Positions 9,443-18,235 of a stretch of 33,780 nucleotides of DNA are shown here, piece by piece. How positions within the stretch are numbered: position 1 is the stretch's first letter; every line of letters starts with the position of its first letter. Both the position numbers and the translations under genes were made by a program. The notes under the pieces are model-generated. The model was not told the DNA's origin and did no database searches. It was given only the letters and a program-made list of their open reading frames with translations. This stretch comes from Methanobacteriota archaeon (GTDB taxonomy: Archaea > Thermoplasmatota > Poseidoniia > Poseidoniales > Thalassarchaeaceae). Where the stretch lies: positions 1 to 33,780 of the forward strand of contig PAOZ01000010.1 of assembly GCA_002708695.1 (NCBI GenBank). The letters run 5' to 3'.

Positions 9443-9463
9443 AACAATAAAAAAAATATTGTT
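9443..9463. repeat. Short inverted repeat with A7 loop
   Basis: AACAATA (9443-9449) and TATTGTT (9457-9463) form a perfect 7-bp stem around seven A residues. It lies between the divergent genes at 8889-9398 and 9538-10272. It could be a protein-binding site, or a chance palindrome in A/T-rich sequence. Confidence 0.35.
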
Positions 9464-9537
9464 CTTTGTGTCTCAAACCTATCTACAGAGTACTCAACAT
9501 CCGTCAGACTTGAAAGAGAACGTATCTCGGCGAATAC

Positions 9538-10272
9538 ATGAGTAAGCGCTGGTACTCTGAACATCGGAGCGACCCCTGGCGCAGAAAAGCCCGTCAAGAA
9601 GGATATAGAGCAAGGTCGGCTTTCAAATTAAAAGAAATCCAAGAAAAATTTTCTCCAATACGATTAGGTGATGCAGTCTTAGATGTAGGTTGCGCACCTG
9701 GTGGATGGAGTCAAGTTGCATGTGAATTGGTAGGAAACGATGGAATAGTAGTGGGTGTAGATTTACAGACAACATCACCAATGGATGGTGCATTTTTCAT
9801 TATCGGGGACATTCAAGATAAAATTATTCAAGATGCGACTCGTGAAGCTTTCCAAGGAAGAGTAATTAACACAATAATATCAGATATATCACCAGATATT
9901 AGTGGACGTTACGATATCGATCAAGCCGTTTCAATAGATTTGGTTACTATGTTATGCGATTTTTCACTACCATTACTAAATCCAGGGGGGGCTTTCATTA
10001 CCAAAGTATTTCAAGGCCCAGGATTGGATGCATTGGTAAGGGCTCTAAAGAGAAGATTTTCTAAAGTTCATCGATTTTCTCCAATTTCTTCAAGAAACGC
10101 CTCATCAGAGATATACCTAGTATGTAAGAACCTAAAACCACATCATGGAGGATTGATTCAAACTGTCGGAGACGAAATTTTAGACTCTTTGGCAAAAGAT
10201 GGAATTGTAGATAATTCAAATGACGACGAAATTATTGCAAAAACGGGATTTTCGGTTCATCGAAAAGATTGA
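9538..10272 (+). CDS. rlmE: RrmJ/FtsJ-family RNA 2'-O-methyltransferase (RlmE-like)
   Basis: A SAM-dependent 2'-O-ribose methyltransferase, predicted to methylate 23S rRNA (RlmE family); some FtsJ relatives act on tRNA instead. The SAM-binding motif DVGCAPGGW is at residues 49-57. The K-D-K-E catalytic set is K30 (ARSAFK), D116 (SDISPD), K156 (TKVFQG) and E191 (SSEIYLV). These sit exactly eight residues before the E. coli positions 38, 124, 164 and 199. The N-terminus SEHRSDPWRRKARQEGYRARSAFKL is typical, so ATG 9538 is a good start. A C-terminal extension of about 40 residues follows the core. The gene is followed by the zinc-ribbon and aEF1B genes on the same strand, forming a translation-related cluster. 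Confidence 0.92.
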   Translation: MSKRWYSEHRSDPWRRKARQEGYRARSAFKLKEIQEKFSPIRLGDAVLDVGCAPGGWSQVACELVGNDGIVVGVDLQTTSPMDGAFFIIGDIQDKIIQDATREAFQGRVINTIISDISPDISGRYDIDQAVSIDLVTMLCDFSLPLLNPGGAFITKVFQGPGLDALVRALKRRFSKVHRFSPISSRNASSEIYLVCKNLKPHHGGLIQTVGDEILDSLAKDGIVDNSNDDEIIAKTGFSVHRKD

Positions 10273-10331
10273 ATCAATGGTCAAGGCTAAAAGAGAAGGT
10301 GATTACGCCGAGACGCTAAGGAGTCGATTAA

Positions 10332-10517
10332 TTGAGTAACGCGAATACTTGCACATCGTCTGGAATTCCATTAGAAGATAAGCGCAGCACCTCATTCCCA
10401 TGCCCTGGAATGGATGCTGAGGGCAATCCATGCAAAGCCATGATTGGGCGAAGTGAAATGTGTCGAAACCAAGGTGTTCGCTATATCTGTCCAGAATGTC
10501 GATTTCAGGGTCCTTGA
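10332..10517 (+). CDS. Zinc-ribbon RNA-binding protein, archaeal translation-associated (COG2888-like)
   Basis: A 61-residue protein rich in Cys: CTSSG near the start, then CPGMDAEGNPC, then MCRN, and finally YICPECRFQGP at the C-terminus. This is the pattern of the small archaeal zinc-finger proteins (HVO_2753-like) that are often encoded directly before elongation factor 1-beta, as here. The start is TTG at 10332: the codon just upstream in frame is TAA, and AAGGAG lies 9 bases before it, so the rare start codon is well supported. It ends 9 bases before the aEF1B start, so the two are surely co-transcribed. Predicted to bind RNA or the ribosome; its precise role is unknown. Confidence 0.88.
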   Translation: MSNANTCTSSGIPLEDKRSTSFPCPGMDAEGNPCKAMIGRSEMCRNQGVRYICPECRFQGP

Positions 10518-10526
10518 GGTGGTTCA

Positions 10527-10805
10527 ATGGGAGAAGTAATTGTCAAGTACAAAGTGATGCTAGATTCTGAATCCATGAACCGTATAGATACGGTGTGTGA
10601 TGAAATTCAAGGAATTCCGGACAGCGTGGGAGCGATTCAATTAGTTGAAAAGAAACCATTGGCATTTGGGCTAATGTTTGTTGAAGTTACTGCTATCATT
10701 CAAGATGGTGAAGAATTTGATAATCCACTTGGAAAATTTGAAGATCATGTAAAATCATTTGATGGTGTTACAGAAATTGAAACACTTGAAATGGGAAGAC
10801 TATAA
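10527..10805 (+). CDS. aef1b: Translation elongation factor 1-beta (aEF1B), guanine-nucleotide exchange factor
   Basis: Exchanges GDP for GTP on the tRNA-delivering factor aEF1A. The 92-residue length and the single ferredoxin-like domain fit the archaeal family. Visible features are GEVIVKYKVMLDS at the N-terminus, the conserved KPLAFGLMFVEV strand in the middle, and a C-terminal DGVTEIETLEMGRL. ATG 10527 is preceded by GAGGTGG. It lies immediately after the zinc-ribbon gene, a conserved archaeal pairing. Confidence 0.93.
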   Translation: MGEVIVKYKVMLDSESMNRIDTVCDEIQGIPDSVGAIQLVEKKPLAFGLMFVEVTAIIQDGEEFDNPLGKFEDHVKSFDGVTEIETLEMGRL

Positions 10806-10861
10806 TTCGTCTGATCCCAAATTACATGTTTCAGAACTTATATTTGACTAAAAATTAATGA

Positions 10862-12313
10862 TTAGTATTGAGACGATGGAGATTTCATAAATTCTCTCAT
10901 CAAAACTGTTGCATATGTCCCAGGAGGCAGGGTAAATCTGAACTTGAGACATGCCCCTTCAGGATGCCAAATTTCACCTTCTCTAGGTCCATCAGACCAT
11001 CTCGAATCAAGAGATTCTTCGTCCAACAAAGGAGCATCAACAATACTGAATTCTTCGAAAATAGACGCATAAGGTCGTCGAGTACCATTTGTAGTAAGAC
11101 GTGGGATACTATGTACGTTCCAATCTATTTTTTCTAATTCTAATTCTCGAAAAACTTCAGATTCGATATCTCCCGGCTTTCCACTAGCAATGTTTCCAGA
11201 AACACCAGGTAGAGGTCCGGTCACAGATAATCGACGAAATCTACAATTTCGAATACATCTTTCAAGGTTAGTCTCATCTACCAATGCCGACTTTCCTGCA
11301 TCTATCTTTCCTTCTGATGACATAGGTGCTACTACGTCACCTACCATTGGTTCAGCAAGTGGCAAACCTAATTCAAGACGGGTAGCAAGAACATGATTGA
11401 ATGCCATAGATTGTAGAGAATGTATCATCATCAATTGTAGATTTCGAGGCATTGTTGAGAATGCCTTTACATGATTTTCAGGTGATTCAAGATATGATTC
11501 TAGCATAGATCTCTCATATCCCAGATGTTTAGGAATTATTTCCAAGCAATTCTCAACATCAGCAGTTTCTCTCCATGTCTTCCTAAATTCTTGAGTTTCA
11601 GAATCTTCGAATAAACCCTCCATTCCCAAATATGTAGAAACTGCAGATTGAAAATCGTCATCAAGAACAAATCTACCAACAATAGGAGTTACAGGCCGTA
11701 ACGAACCAAAACGTTGAGGCCCTACCCAATTTGGAAAAATACCTGTGCCAAGAGATTCTTCCATCATTTCTCTAATTGCAAGAGATTTAGCCATTGCATC
11801 TCTAGCATCCAAAGGTACACCATTTTCATCAACACATCCCCTGACAACAATAGTAAAACGATTAGCTGAATGGGCACCCATAGCCACTTTTTGATGTGTT
11901 CTTCCAATGATATCAATATCAACGTCTGAAATTTCAACTTCTTCAATCTTCGAAACAGGAGCATCGACAACCATCAATTGAGTAGTCACTGCTTTCTTAT
12001 CTTTAGTTCCAGAAAACCAAATTCTGTTTCGGTTAATTTTCAAAGCACTTGTAAATCTGCGGACAAATCGATTTGTTTCCCAATCTCTAAGTGTCACTTT
12101 GATTAATGTAAATCTCCCTTTAGGGTCTAAGGCAGGAATTTTTCCGACTTCCTCAACACGAAAGTCTTCTGCCCTCATTTTCAGAACACCAAAAATACCT
12201 GGTAAAGGGGTTGCGAAACGGTCTAAACCAATTGATGAATCTATTCCATCTGGACCAGACACGCCCTCACCGGACCTGTCATAGTGAAAGGGAAGAGAAA
12301 TCCTTCGATGCAT
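10862..12313 (-). CDS. truD: tRNA pseudouridine synthase D (TruD)
   Basis: Isomerises a uridine in tRNA (U13 in bacteria) to pseudouridine. The TruD signature FSGTKDKKAVTTQ carries the catalytic aspartate at about D105. The second family motif WVGPQRFGSLRPVTPIVGR and the C-terminal LPPGTYATVLMREFM are also present. At 483 residues it is longer than bacterial TruD, as is usual in archaea. The assigned start overlaps the end of rpoL by 35 bases in a different frame; no better start is visible before the conserved PGIFGVLKMRAEDF segment. The two genes are probably translated from one transcript. The 3' end faces the aEF1B gene. Confidence 0.93.
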   Translation of the reverse strand: MHRRISLPFHYDRSGEGVSGPDGIDSSIGLDRFATPLPGIFGVLKMRAEDFRVEEVGKIPALDPKGRFTLIKVTLRDWETNRFVRRFTSALKINRNRIWFSGTKDKKAVTTQLMVVDAPVSKIEEVEISDVDIDIIGRTHQKVAMGAHSANRFTIVVRGCVDENGVPLDARDAMAKSLAIREMMEESLGTGIFPNWVGPQRFGSLRPVTPIVGRFVLDDDFQSAVSTYLGMEGLFEDSETQEFRKTWRETADVENCLEIIPKHLGYERSMLESYLESPENHVKAFSTMPRNLQLMMIHSLQSMAFNHVLATRLELGLPLAEPMVGDVVAPMSSEGKIDAGKSALVDETNLERCIRNCRFRRLSVTGPLPGVSGNIASGKPGDIESEVFRELELEKIDWNVHSIPRLTTNGTRRPYASIFEEFSIVDAPLLDEESLDSRWSDGPREGEIWHPEGACLKFRFTLPPGTYATVLMREFMKSPSSQY

Positions 12314-12536
12314 CCTTTACAACGGATTTGAAAATCTTCACTGGGTCTTTGCCCTTGTTTGCTCGAATGTATATCTCAGGGTCATCTAAATCGGGATGTC
12401 CGCTGAAATAATTGCAATACTCAATATCCTTGTGAGCATTAAGTCGACTTCTAAATAAGTGCAACGTAGTATGATCTTCATCGCTAATTCGGATCCTTAA
12501 TTCTGTGCCTTCTTTGAGTAGAACCTTCATTGCCAT
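12279..12536 (-). CDS. rpoL: DNA-directed RNA polymerase subunit L (Rpo11)
   Basis: A small RNA polymerase subunit that dimerises with Rpo3 (subunit D) to start assembly of the enzyme; counterpart of eukaryotic Rpb11. At 85 residues it has the usual length. The signature is EGTELRIRISDEDHTTLHLFRSRL, followed by CNYFSGHPDLDDPEIYIRA, matching the family's EDHT...L...L and HP patterns. The start could be ATG 12536 or ATG 12530. It is encoded upstream of and overlapping truD. It diverges from the RND exporter gene at 12664 with 127 bases between them. Confidence 0.9.
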   Translation of the reverse strand: MAMKVLLKEGTELRIRISDEDHTTLHLFRSRLNAHKDIEYCNYFSGHPDLDDPEIYIRANKGKDPVKIFKSVVKDASKDFSSLSL

Positions 12537-12663
12537 GTATCCCGCGAGTCATGACCCCTTTTTGAGGGCTTCCACTTGGAATTTTGATGATTCTTCGCAA
12601 GTTGGACAATCTTGGACGAATATAGCCGTTGGGATTATCCCCTGTTTACCCACCGGTGGAAAC

Positions 12664-15237
12664 ATGTCTCGGACGGTAGACCCCCGAGACTCTGCGCTCA
12701 CCGGCATTCTTGAACGGGCCGCATTACCAATTATTGTATTAGCTCTAATGATGACAGGAATCTTTGCAATAGGTTTCAGTGACCCTCCATCATTCAATAC
12801 TGATTTAACAACATTCATGCCACCCAATGATGATGATCTTATCATTAACTCAGTTGATGAACAATTGTTTGAAACTGGAATCCCATTCTATGTTCATGTA
12901 ACATCAGATAATGGAGAAAATGCACTTGAATGGTCAGCGATTATCAAACAAACAGAAATCCTTTCTCAAATGGAACAAGAATCTCAATTACGTTCTTCTT
13001 TGATTCTATCTAATATTTCTGCACCCGGAATACTTCAATTAGCATTAGACGAAATAGAAAGTGGAAAAAATATTTCAGATTTTGAAAATTGGGCATCTTA
13101 TCTAAATGAAACTGTAGAAGAAGGAACAACATGTGCAGACGGGGCAGATGAAGATCTTCGAAATGCTGCATCATTAGGTAGGATGGCGCTGGTGCATAGA
13201 GATTTAGAATTTGATGCAATCTGCTCATGGTTGGACGATAAAAGTCAACCAGAACCTATTCCATATGCTACTAGCACTCTGTGGATTTTAGAAGTAAGAA
13301 ATCAGCAAGATACTACTTCACAGGTAATGGCAGAGGTTCAACTTCGAAATTTCTTTAATGATGCTAGCGAAAATAGTAATCTTAGGTTTCAATCATTATC
13401 TGATGGCTTAATCAGCGACGAACTAAATCGGGAATCTCTTAGTCAGTTAGTGGTGTTATTAGGCATCTCAATTCTTCTTGTTGTAATCATCTTAGCAGCT
13501 GCGTTCAGATCTATTCGTTTTGTCGGTTTCCCATTAGCAGCACTTACAGCATCACTAATCTGGACTTATGGTCTTCTAGATGTTCTAAATATGGAATATA
13601 CAATTTTGACATTAGCTGTTGCTCCAGTGGTCCTAGGACTCGGAATTGATTATTCCATTCATTTGCAGAGAACTTACGAACGAAATCGATCTAACGGACT
13701 TCAACCAGCTGAGGCTTGGGTAGCATCATTCAGAGAACTAAGAATTGCTCTTACTCTTGCAGTTTTCACCACTGTATGTGCATTTATTGCGAACATTGCT
13801 TCACCTTTGCCCCCTGTACAAGAATTTGGATTAGCATTAGCAGTAGGAGTAACTTCTGCATTCCTAGCATCTACAGTAGTTGTTGGCGCACTCCATGTTT
13901 TAGTTTCTAGATGGAGTGAAGCACCTACCAATAGATCAACCAAGCGTAGGTTGTTTGAAGGGAATGCAAAGAATATTACCGAATTCCAGAAGAAGACAGC
14001 AGCCCAAGTATTAGTAGCAGTATTATTAATCACTATTGGATCAATAGGATATTCCTCCATTAAACTAGAAACTCAATTCGATCTTACTGATTTTCTATCG
14101 AATGATATGGACACAATGCAATCTCGAACAGCAATGTATGATTCATATGAATCATCCACATGGAAAGAAGTAAGTATTCTAATTGTAAACGAAACGGGAA
14201 CAGGAATAATCGAGGATGATTCTCAATTCTTGGATGGGTTATGGATTCTAGATATGCAAATACAATCAACGAGAGGAGTAGTGGTTCCATCTTCATTTTT
14301 CGTTGATGCCAATCCATCGTACGATGGACCTTATCCGATTGTAAGAGATGCAGTTCAAGCAGATTCTGCTTTTGGAGAATCACATAATTTAACCATTTAC
14401 AGTGGACGATTGACTGGTACTGAAAACTACAAAACAGGAGACTTTGCTAACGCACTATCTGAATTATCATCTAACTCATCGTCGTCGTCGTCGTTCCGAG
14501 GGCTCAGTTATGAAGAAAGAGTCGGAAGAACAATTGTTTTTACAGGAAATGGCGAAATTGCAGCATCCAAAATTAGAATTGATGTAGAAGCAGAGTCTAG
14601 TACAGAAAGTAGAGAAATCATTAGAGATATTTCAGATGTAGTAGAAAGGGATGATATCAAAAACAATATTGATGCTGAAATAATTTTAACAGGATATCTG
14701 GTAAAACTTGAATATGTACTTGATTCATTGAGTACTTCACAAATTAGTTCTACAATAATTAGCCTATGTGTATCATTTTTTGTGTTACTGCTGTTAACTA
14801 GAAGATTAGCGCCATCATTCATTGTCATTGTTCCTGTCACTCTTGCAGCAGTTTGGGTAGTAGGATCCATGGCGGTTCTAGGAATTCACTGGAATGTTCT
14901 AACTGTAATGGTTACTGCACTTACTATTGGATTGGGGATAGATTATACAATTCATATGTGGAGGAAATATGAATCGTTAATCGAGAATGATGTGCCTCCA
15001 TGGGAAGCTTTGAGAAGAACAAATTCTACTACTGGCACAGCATTATGCCTCAGTGCAATGACTACAGCCATAGGATTCCTAGTATTATGGTTCTCTCCAA
15101 TGCCCGTCGTACGTGACTTTGGAATTGTTACTGCATTGACAGTAATTTTCTCATTAACAATGGCATTGATTCTCCTGCCCTTATTATTGGTATACCAAGC
15201 ACAATCCAAAACTGAAGGAGATTCTCTACAAGAATGA
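12664..15237 (+). CDS. RND/MMPL-family membrane exporter (intact)
   Basis: An 857-residue RND-superfamily (MMPL/SSD-like) transporter with two repeats. Each repeat has one helix, a large extracellular loop and a bundle of about five helices. The first helix is PIIVLALMMTGIFAIGF. The TM4-type motifs GLGIDYSIHL and GLGIDYTIHM carry the Asp expected in the proton relay. I start it at ATG 12664 (MSRTVDPRD). The frame is open for 53 more codons upstream, but these overlap the rpoL start and do not look like family sequence. A Ser run coded by repeated TCG triplets lies in the second ectodomain (about 14478-14493). It overlaps the convergent DUF2240 gene by 12 bases. It is a paralogue of the broken exporter at 2464-5538. 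Substrate is unknown. Confidence 0.88.
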   Translation: MSRTVDPRDSALTGILERAALPIIVLALMMTGIFAIGFSDPPSFNTDLTTFMPPNDDDLIINSVDEQLFETGIPFYVHVTSDNGENALEWSAIIKQTEILSQMEQESQLRSSLILSNISAPGILQLALDEIESGKNISDFENWASYLNETVEEGTTCADGADEDLRNAASLGRMALVHRDLEFDAICSWLDDKSQPEPIPYATSTLWILEVRNQQDTTSQVMAEVQLRNFFNDASENSNLRFQSLSDGLISDELNRESLSQLVVLLGISILLVVIILAAAFRSIRFVGFPLAALTASLIWTYGLLDVLNMEYTILTLAVAPVVLGLGIDYSIHLQRTYERNRSNGLQPAEAWVASFRELRIALTLAVFTTVCAFIANIASPLPPVQEFGLALAVGVTSAFLASTVVVGALHVLVSRWSEAPTNRSTKRRLFEGNAKNITEFQKKTAAQVLVAVLLITIGSIGYSSIKLETQFDLTDFLSNDMDTMQSRTAMYDSYESSTWKEVSILIVNETGTGIIEDDSQFLDGLWILDMQIQSTRGVVVPSSFFVDANPSYDGPYPIVRDAVQADSAFGESHNLTIYSGRLTGTENYKTGDFANALSELSSNSSSSSSFRGLSYEERVGRTIVFTGNGEIAASKIRIDVEAESSTESREIIRDISDVVERDDIKNNIDAEIILTGYLVKLEYVLDSLSTSQISSTIISLCVSFFVLLLLTRRLAPSFIVIVPVTLAAVWVVGSMAVLGIHWNVLTVMVTALTIGLGIDYTIHMWRKYESLIENDVPPWEALRRTNSTTGTALCLSAMTTAIGFLVLWFSPMPVVRDFGIVTALTVIFSLTMALILLPLLLVYQAQSKTEGDSLQE

Positions 15238-15810
15238 TGAAATATCAATACGTTGCTCTCTTCCTACCAACAATAATGCCATCCATAGTGTCATCGGCAT
15301 ACATGCTTTTCTCTTCCTCTGAGCTCTTCTTTGTATCTCACGAACTTCCAAACCTGATGCATTTGAGATATGAATTCGAATCTCAGTGATTTTCTGAATC
15401 ATAGGGTCGACAGAACGATTATTTTGCAAGGATGTTTCATCAAAATCAATAGTTAATTCTGGAACAGAATTATCGTTCTCAATAATTATTTGAGAATCTT
15501 CATGTTTAGAATCGATTTCTCCATATGGCACGAAATTGATACCTTCTATCATTTTACGAACCATAGGGGCCCAACCTATTGGAATTTCAAAGAAAGGAAG
15601 ACTTTCTATCGGTTTGACTTTATCACCATCAATTTGTAGCCAACCAGTTTTGACTAACGATTCGAGTAATTTGTGTGCATCATGAGAATCGACCCATTGG
15701 AAATCAAGACTCCAAAAACGAATGATTTTTCCTGAAGAAATCCATTCATTCTCAAGATCATTGAATGTTAGAAAAATCAGACGACGGACCTCATCTTCCA
15801 CGTCGCCCAT
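15226..15810 (-). CDS. DUF2240-family archaeal protein
   Basis: A soluble 194-residue protein. The N-terminal half has the DUF2240 pattern: helices leading to FQWVDSHDAHKLLESLVKTGWL, then LQIDGDKVKPIESLPFFEIPIGWAP. This resembles a winged-helix-like unit ending in the conserved IPxGxxP. The C-terminal half contains basic QRRAQRKRKACMPM and ends in a moderately hydrophobic stretch. ATG 15810 is preferred to the TTG two codons upstream. It stops with TAG and overlaps the end of the RND exporter gene by 12 bases. Function is unknown; the fold suggests nucleic-acid binding (inference). Confidence 0.75.
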   Translation of the reverse strand: MGDVEDEVRRLIFLTFNDLENEWISSGKIIRFWSLDFQWVDSHDAHKLLESLVKTGWLQIDGDKVKPIESLPFFEIPIGWAPMVRKMIEGINFVPYGEIDSKHEDSQIIIENDNSVPELTIDFDETSLQNNRSVDPMIQKITEIRIHISNASGLEVREIQRRAQRKRKACMPMTLWMALLLVGREQRIDISSFL

Positions 15811-15861
15811 GTACAAACGAGATATCGACAGAACTTCAATTACCCCCCTACAGCGGAAGAC

Positions 15862-16980
15862 ATGGATGAAGACAATGAGTTGCCACCTTATTGGACAAAA
15901 TTTGTCTCTCCAAAAGGATTTTTAGTTTCTTTTTCAGCAATAATTGCGATTATAATTATGATAACTTATTCAATTATTAGTCCATATTTTACAAGAATTG
16001 ATCCAATTCCTTCAGAAGGATATGTTGTAGGTGAAATCAAAGGAGAGTTGGGACAAGCTACATGCATGCTATGGCTAGATTCCAACCACCTACTAGTATG
16101 TGAAATAGAAAAAGATGCGATAATAATTCATAAAATTGAAGATGATGTTTTGATAGAAGAACGGATATTAATCGACGGATTAAACAATCCTCACGGAATT
16201 CATTTTGATGGTGAATCTCTATTTATTTCAGAAAGTGGGAAATTAACAAAAAACAAACTCATAGGAAATGGAATTTCAGACTTGGCCATCGAAAATTCAA
16301 CAATTCTAGTTGAGGGGATACCTTCCGGAAATCATCAAACAAATGCCATTAATGAAGGTCCAGATGGTAATTTAATCTGGCATTCAGGAAGTACATGCAA
16401 CGTATGTGATGAAAACGATGAACGTAATGCTGCATTAATCATGGTAGACCCGACAAATGGAAATCATAGTGTAATTGCATCAGGTGTACGAAATTCGTTT
16501 GATGGGGCTTGGGTACCTGATGTTGGTTACGTATTTACTGACAATGGACGTGATTGGGAAGGTGATGACTATCCATTCGAAGAATTAAATCTTCTAGAAA
16601 TAGGAAGAGATTATGGTTGGCCAAATGATGAACCTGAAACGCCTATTCCAAACGGAACTTTAGGGCCAATCGGTATCTTTGATCCTCACAGTTCTGCTAA
16701 TTCTATTGCATTACGGCATGAAAATTCAACGCTTCCAGGAGGAAATCATTCTATTTTTGTCACTGTTTTCGGCTCATGGAATTCAATCACCCCTACAGGT
16801 GGAGAAATTATCAGAGTAGATATTGTAGAGGATGAAAACAATCCTCAAGGTTGGAGTACTGAAAACACAGTAATTGTGAAAGACGTTTTTGGCGCACTCG
16901 CAATTTCATTCAATCCGAATGGCGACTTATTTTTCTCAAATCATATTACTGGTAAATTACATGTGATTAGATATTCGTAA
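15862..16980 (+). CDS. Membrane-anchored PQQ-dependent sugar dehydrogenase-like beta-propeller
   Basis: Residues about 20-40 (LVSFSAIIAIIIMITYSIIS) form an N-terminal signal anchor. The rest is a six-bladed propeller resembling soluble glucose/sorbosone dehydrogenases (COG2133). Matching motifs include NNPHGIHFD, the GNHQTNAINEGPDG segment containing the candidate catalytic His, SGTCN-like GSTCNVC, VRNSFDGAWVPD, TDNGRDWEGDD and GRDYGWPND. In known enzymes the HQ and RN/GRD loops hold PQQ and calcium. Several are kept here, so oxidation of an extracellular sugar or alcohol is plausible, but cofactor use is unproven. CNVC may form a local disulfide. 372 residues is near the normal size. The gene diverges from DUF2240. 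Confidence 0.82.
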   Translation: MDEDNELPPYWTKFVSPKGFLVSFSAIIAIIIMITYSIISPYFTRIDPIPSEGYVVGEIKGELGQATCMLWLDSNHLLVCEIEKDAIIIHKIEDDVLIEERILIDGLNNPHGIHFDGESLFISESGKLTKNKLIGNGISDLAIENSTILVEGIPSGNHQTNAINEGPDGNLIWHSGSTCNVCDENDERNAALIMVDPTNGNHSVIASGVRNSFDGAWVPDVGYVFTDNGRDWEGDDYPFEELNLLEIGRDYGWPNDEPETPIPNGTLGPIGIFDPHSSANSIALRHENSTLPGGNHSIFVTVFGSWNSITPTGGEIIRVDIVEDENNPQGWSTENTVIVKDVFGALAISFNPNGDLFFSNHITGKLHVIRYS

Positions 16981-17020
16981 GGGGCCTTATTCATATCCCG
17001 TCGAATCGTGCATACCCCCG

Positions 17021-18193
17021 ATGTCCAAGGACTATGTTGCTCGAGACCCTCGAACGGGGGAGAGAATTCGTCTAGGAAAGAAAAGACAAACGATGATTAA
17101 AGCAGCATTCAGAGCACCACAAGGACCTTGGAATTCATTACTACCTAATCAAATTAGAGATTTACTTGAAAAAAAGGTCTCTACAATTGAAGTTCGGTGG
17201 ATGGACAAACGTGTACTCCTTGATCGATTGGATGCGATTAGAGCAATCACTGCTCTACCTAGAACAGAAGATGAATATATTCATTCCACTATCATAAACG
17301 GATTGTGTTCTAGATCCTCTCAAGAGCGCTTAGCTAGTCTAGATGTATTCCTTGTTGGTGCATTACGTGATTCAGATGAAATGATGGAGATGTTAGATGT
17401 GATGATTGATGACCCAGACCGAACAGTTCGTAAAAAAGCGCGACAAGTCCTAATTCAATGTGCTCCAATTTTCCCTTCTGCATTAGAAGAGACCATTTAT
17501 CGACTACTCCGATCAGAGGAGAACAACATAAGGAATGACGCATTTCATGCCCTTAGTGAGGCGTCAAAACAATGGCCAGAAGTAGGTGTTTTACATTTAG
17601 ATGAATTAATTCGTGAAGAGGATGTAGATCTACGACGAAGAGGTGCCAGAATATTGAGAACAATAGCACAAAGAGCAGGTGGAGCAGGCTGGGATCTTAT
17701 TGGATGGTCATTAGATGATGAAGACCCAGAAGTAAGACGCATCGCTAGTAGAACTCTCCCCGGTTTAGCAGATTCTGCCCCTAGGATAGCACAGATTATG
17801 ATAGAAGAAACATTATTTGATGAAGATGATGAAGTTAGGAATAATTCATTGAAAGCACTAGCGAAAATGGAAAAGGATGATTCAAGAACTCAAACCCTAA
17901 TTCTAGATGGAGCCAAGCATAAAGATCCAAGAATTAGATTGAATTGCGTTAAGATGTTACCAATTATCATGAGTGGAAATAATTTACGACAAACAGCATT
18001 GGATTTAATTTCTGAAGAAAAAGAAGAGGAGATTATCCAATATTTGAATAAAATGGCAATTGATATTTCAATCGAAGGTTCAGAAGATGAAAAGAATAGA
18101 TTTCTTGCACCTTTACCCAAAACAGATGATGATGATGATGCTCCAAAAATGCCTTCATTAATTGCTGGAAAAAATAAGAGAGAAGAAGAATAA
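17021..18193 (+). CDS. HEAT-repeat protein
   Basis: A 390-residue helical-repeat protein. Repeats about 31-38 residues apart carry the HEAT-type D-P-x-V-R-x-x-A pattern: DDPDRTVRKKARQVLI, SEENNIRNDAFHALSE, EEDVDLRRRGARILR, DDEDPEVRRIASRTL, DEDDEVRNNSLKALAK and KHKDPRIRLNCVKMLP. The basic N-terminus (ARDPRTGERIRLGKKRQ) and acidic C-terminus (TDDDDDAP, then KNKREEE) are low-complexity. No catalytic motif is seen, so it is probably a scaffold or adaptor. The DUF898-like gene follows 42 bases later on the same strand. Confidence 0.85.
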   Translation: MSKDYVARDPRTGERIRLGKKRQTMIKAAFRAPQGPWNSLLPNQIRDLLEKKVSTIEVRWMDKRVLLDRLDAIRAITALPRTEDEYIHSTIINGLCSRSSQERLASLDVFLVGALRDSDEMMEMLDVMIDDPDRTVRKKARQVLIQCAPIFPSALEETIYRLLRSEENNIRNDAFHALSEASKQWPEVGVLHLDELIREEDVDLRRRGARILRTIAQRAGGAGWDLIGWSLDDEDPEVRRIASRTLPGLADSAPRIAQIMIEETLFDEDDEVRNNSLKALAKMEKDDSRTQTLILDGAKHKDPRIRLNCVKMLPIIMSGNNLRQTALDLISEEKEEEIIQYLNKMAIDISIEGSEDEKNRFLAPLPKTDDDDDAPKMPSLIAGKNKREEE

Positions 18194-18235
18194 TTACATG
18201 AAGAATTTCATTAACTATGTCCTTCAACGATAATC

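Noticed and set aside
12651-12660. CCACCGGTGG palindrome just before the RND start as an operator
   Set aside because: It is short (10 bases), overlaps the likely ribosome-binding region (GGTGG) and could easily be chance.
12505-12663. N-terminal extension of the intact RND exporter
   Set aside because: These 53 codons overlap the rpoL start, lack family character, and a normal MSRT start followed by the first helix begins at 12664.
14478-14493. TCG triplet run as a phase-variable microsatellite
   Set aside because: It lies in frame and encodes Ser in a flexible ectodomain; triplet changes would not shift the frame, so no switch is expected.
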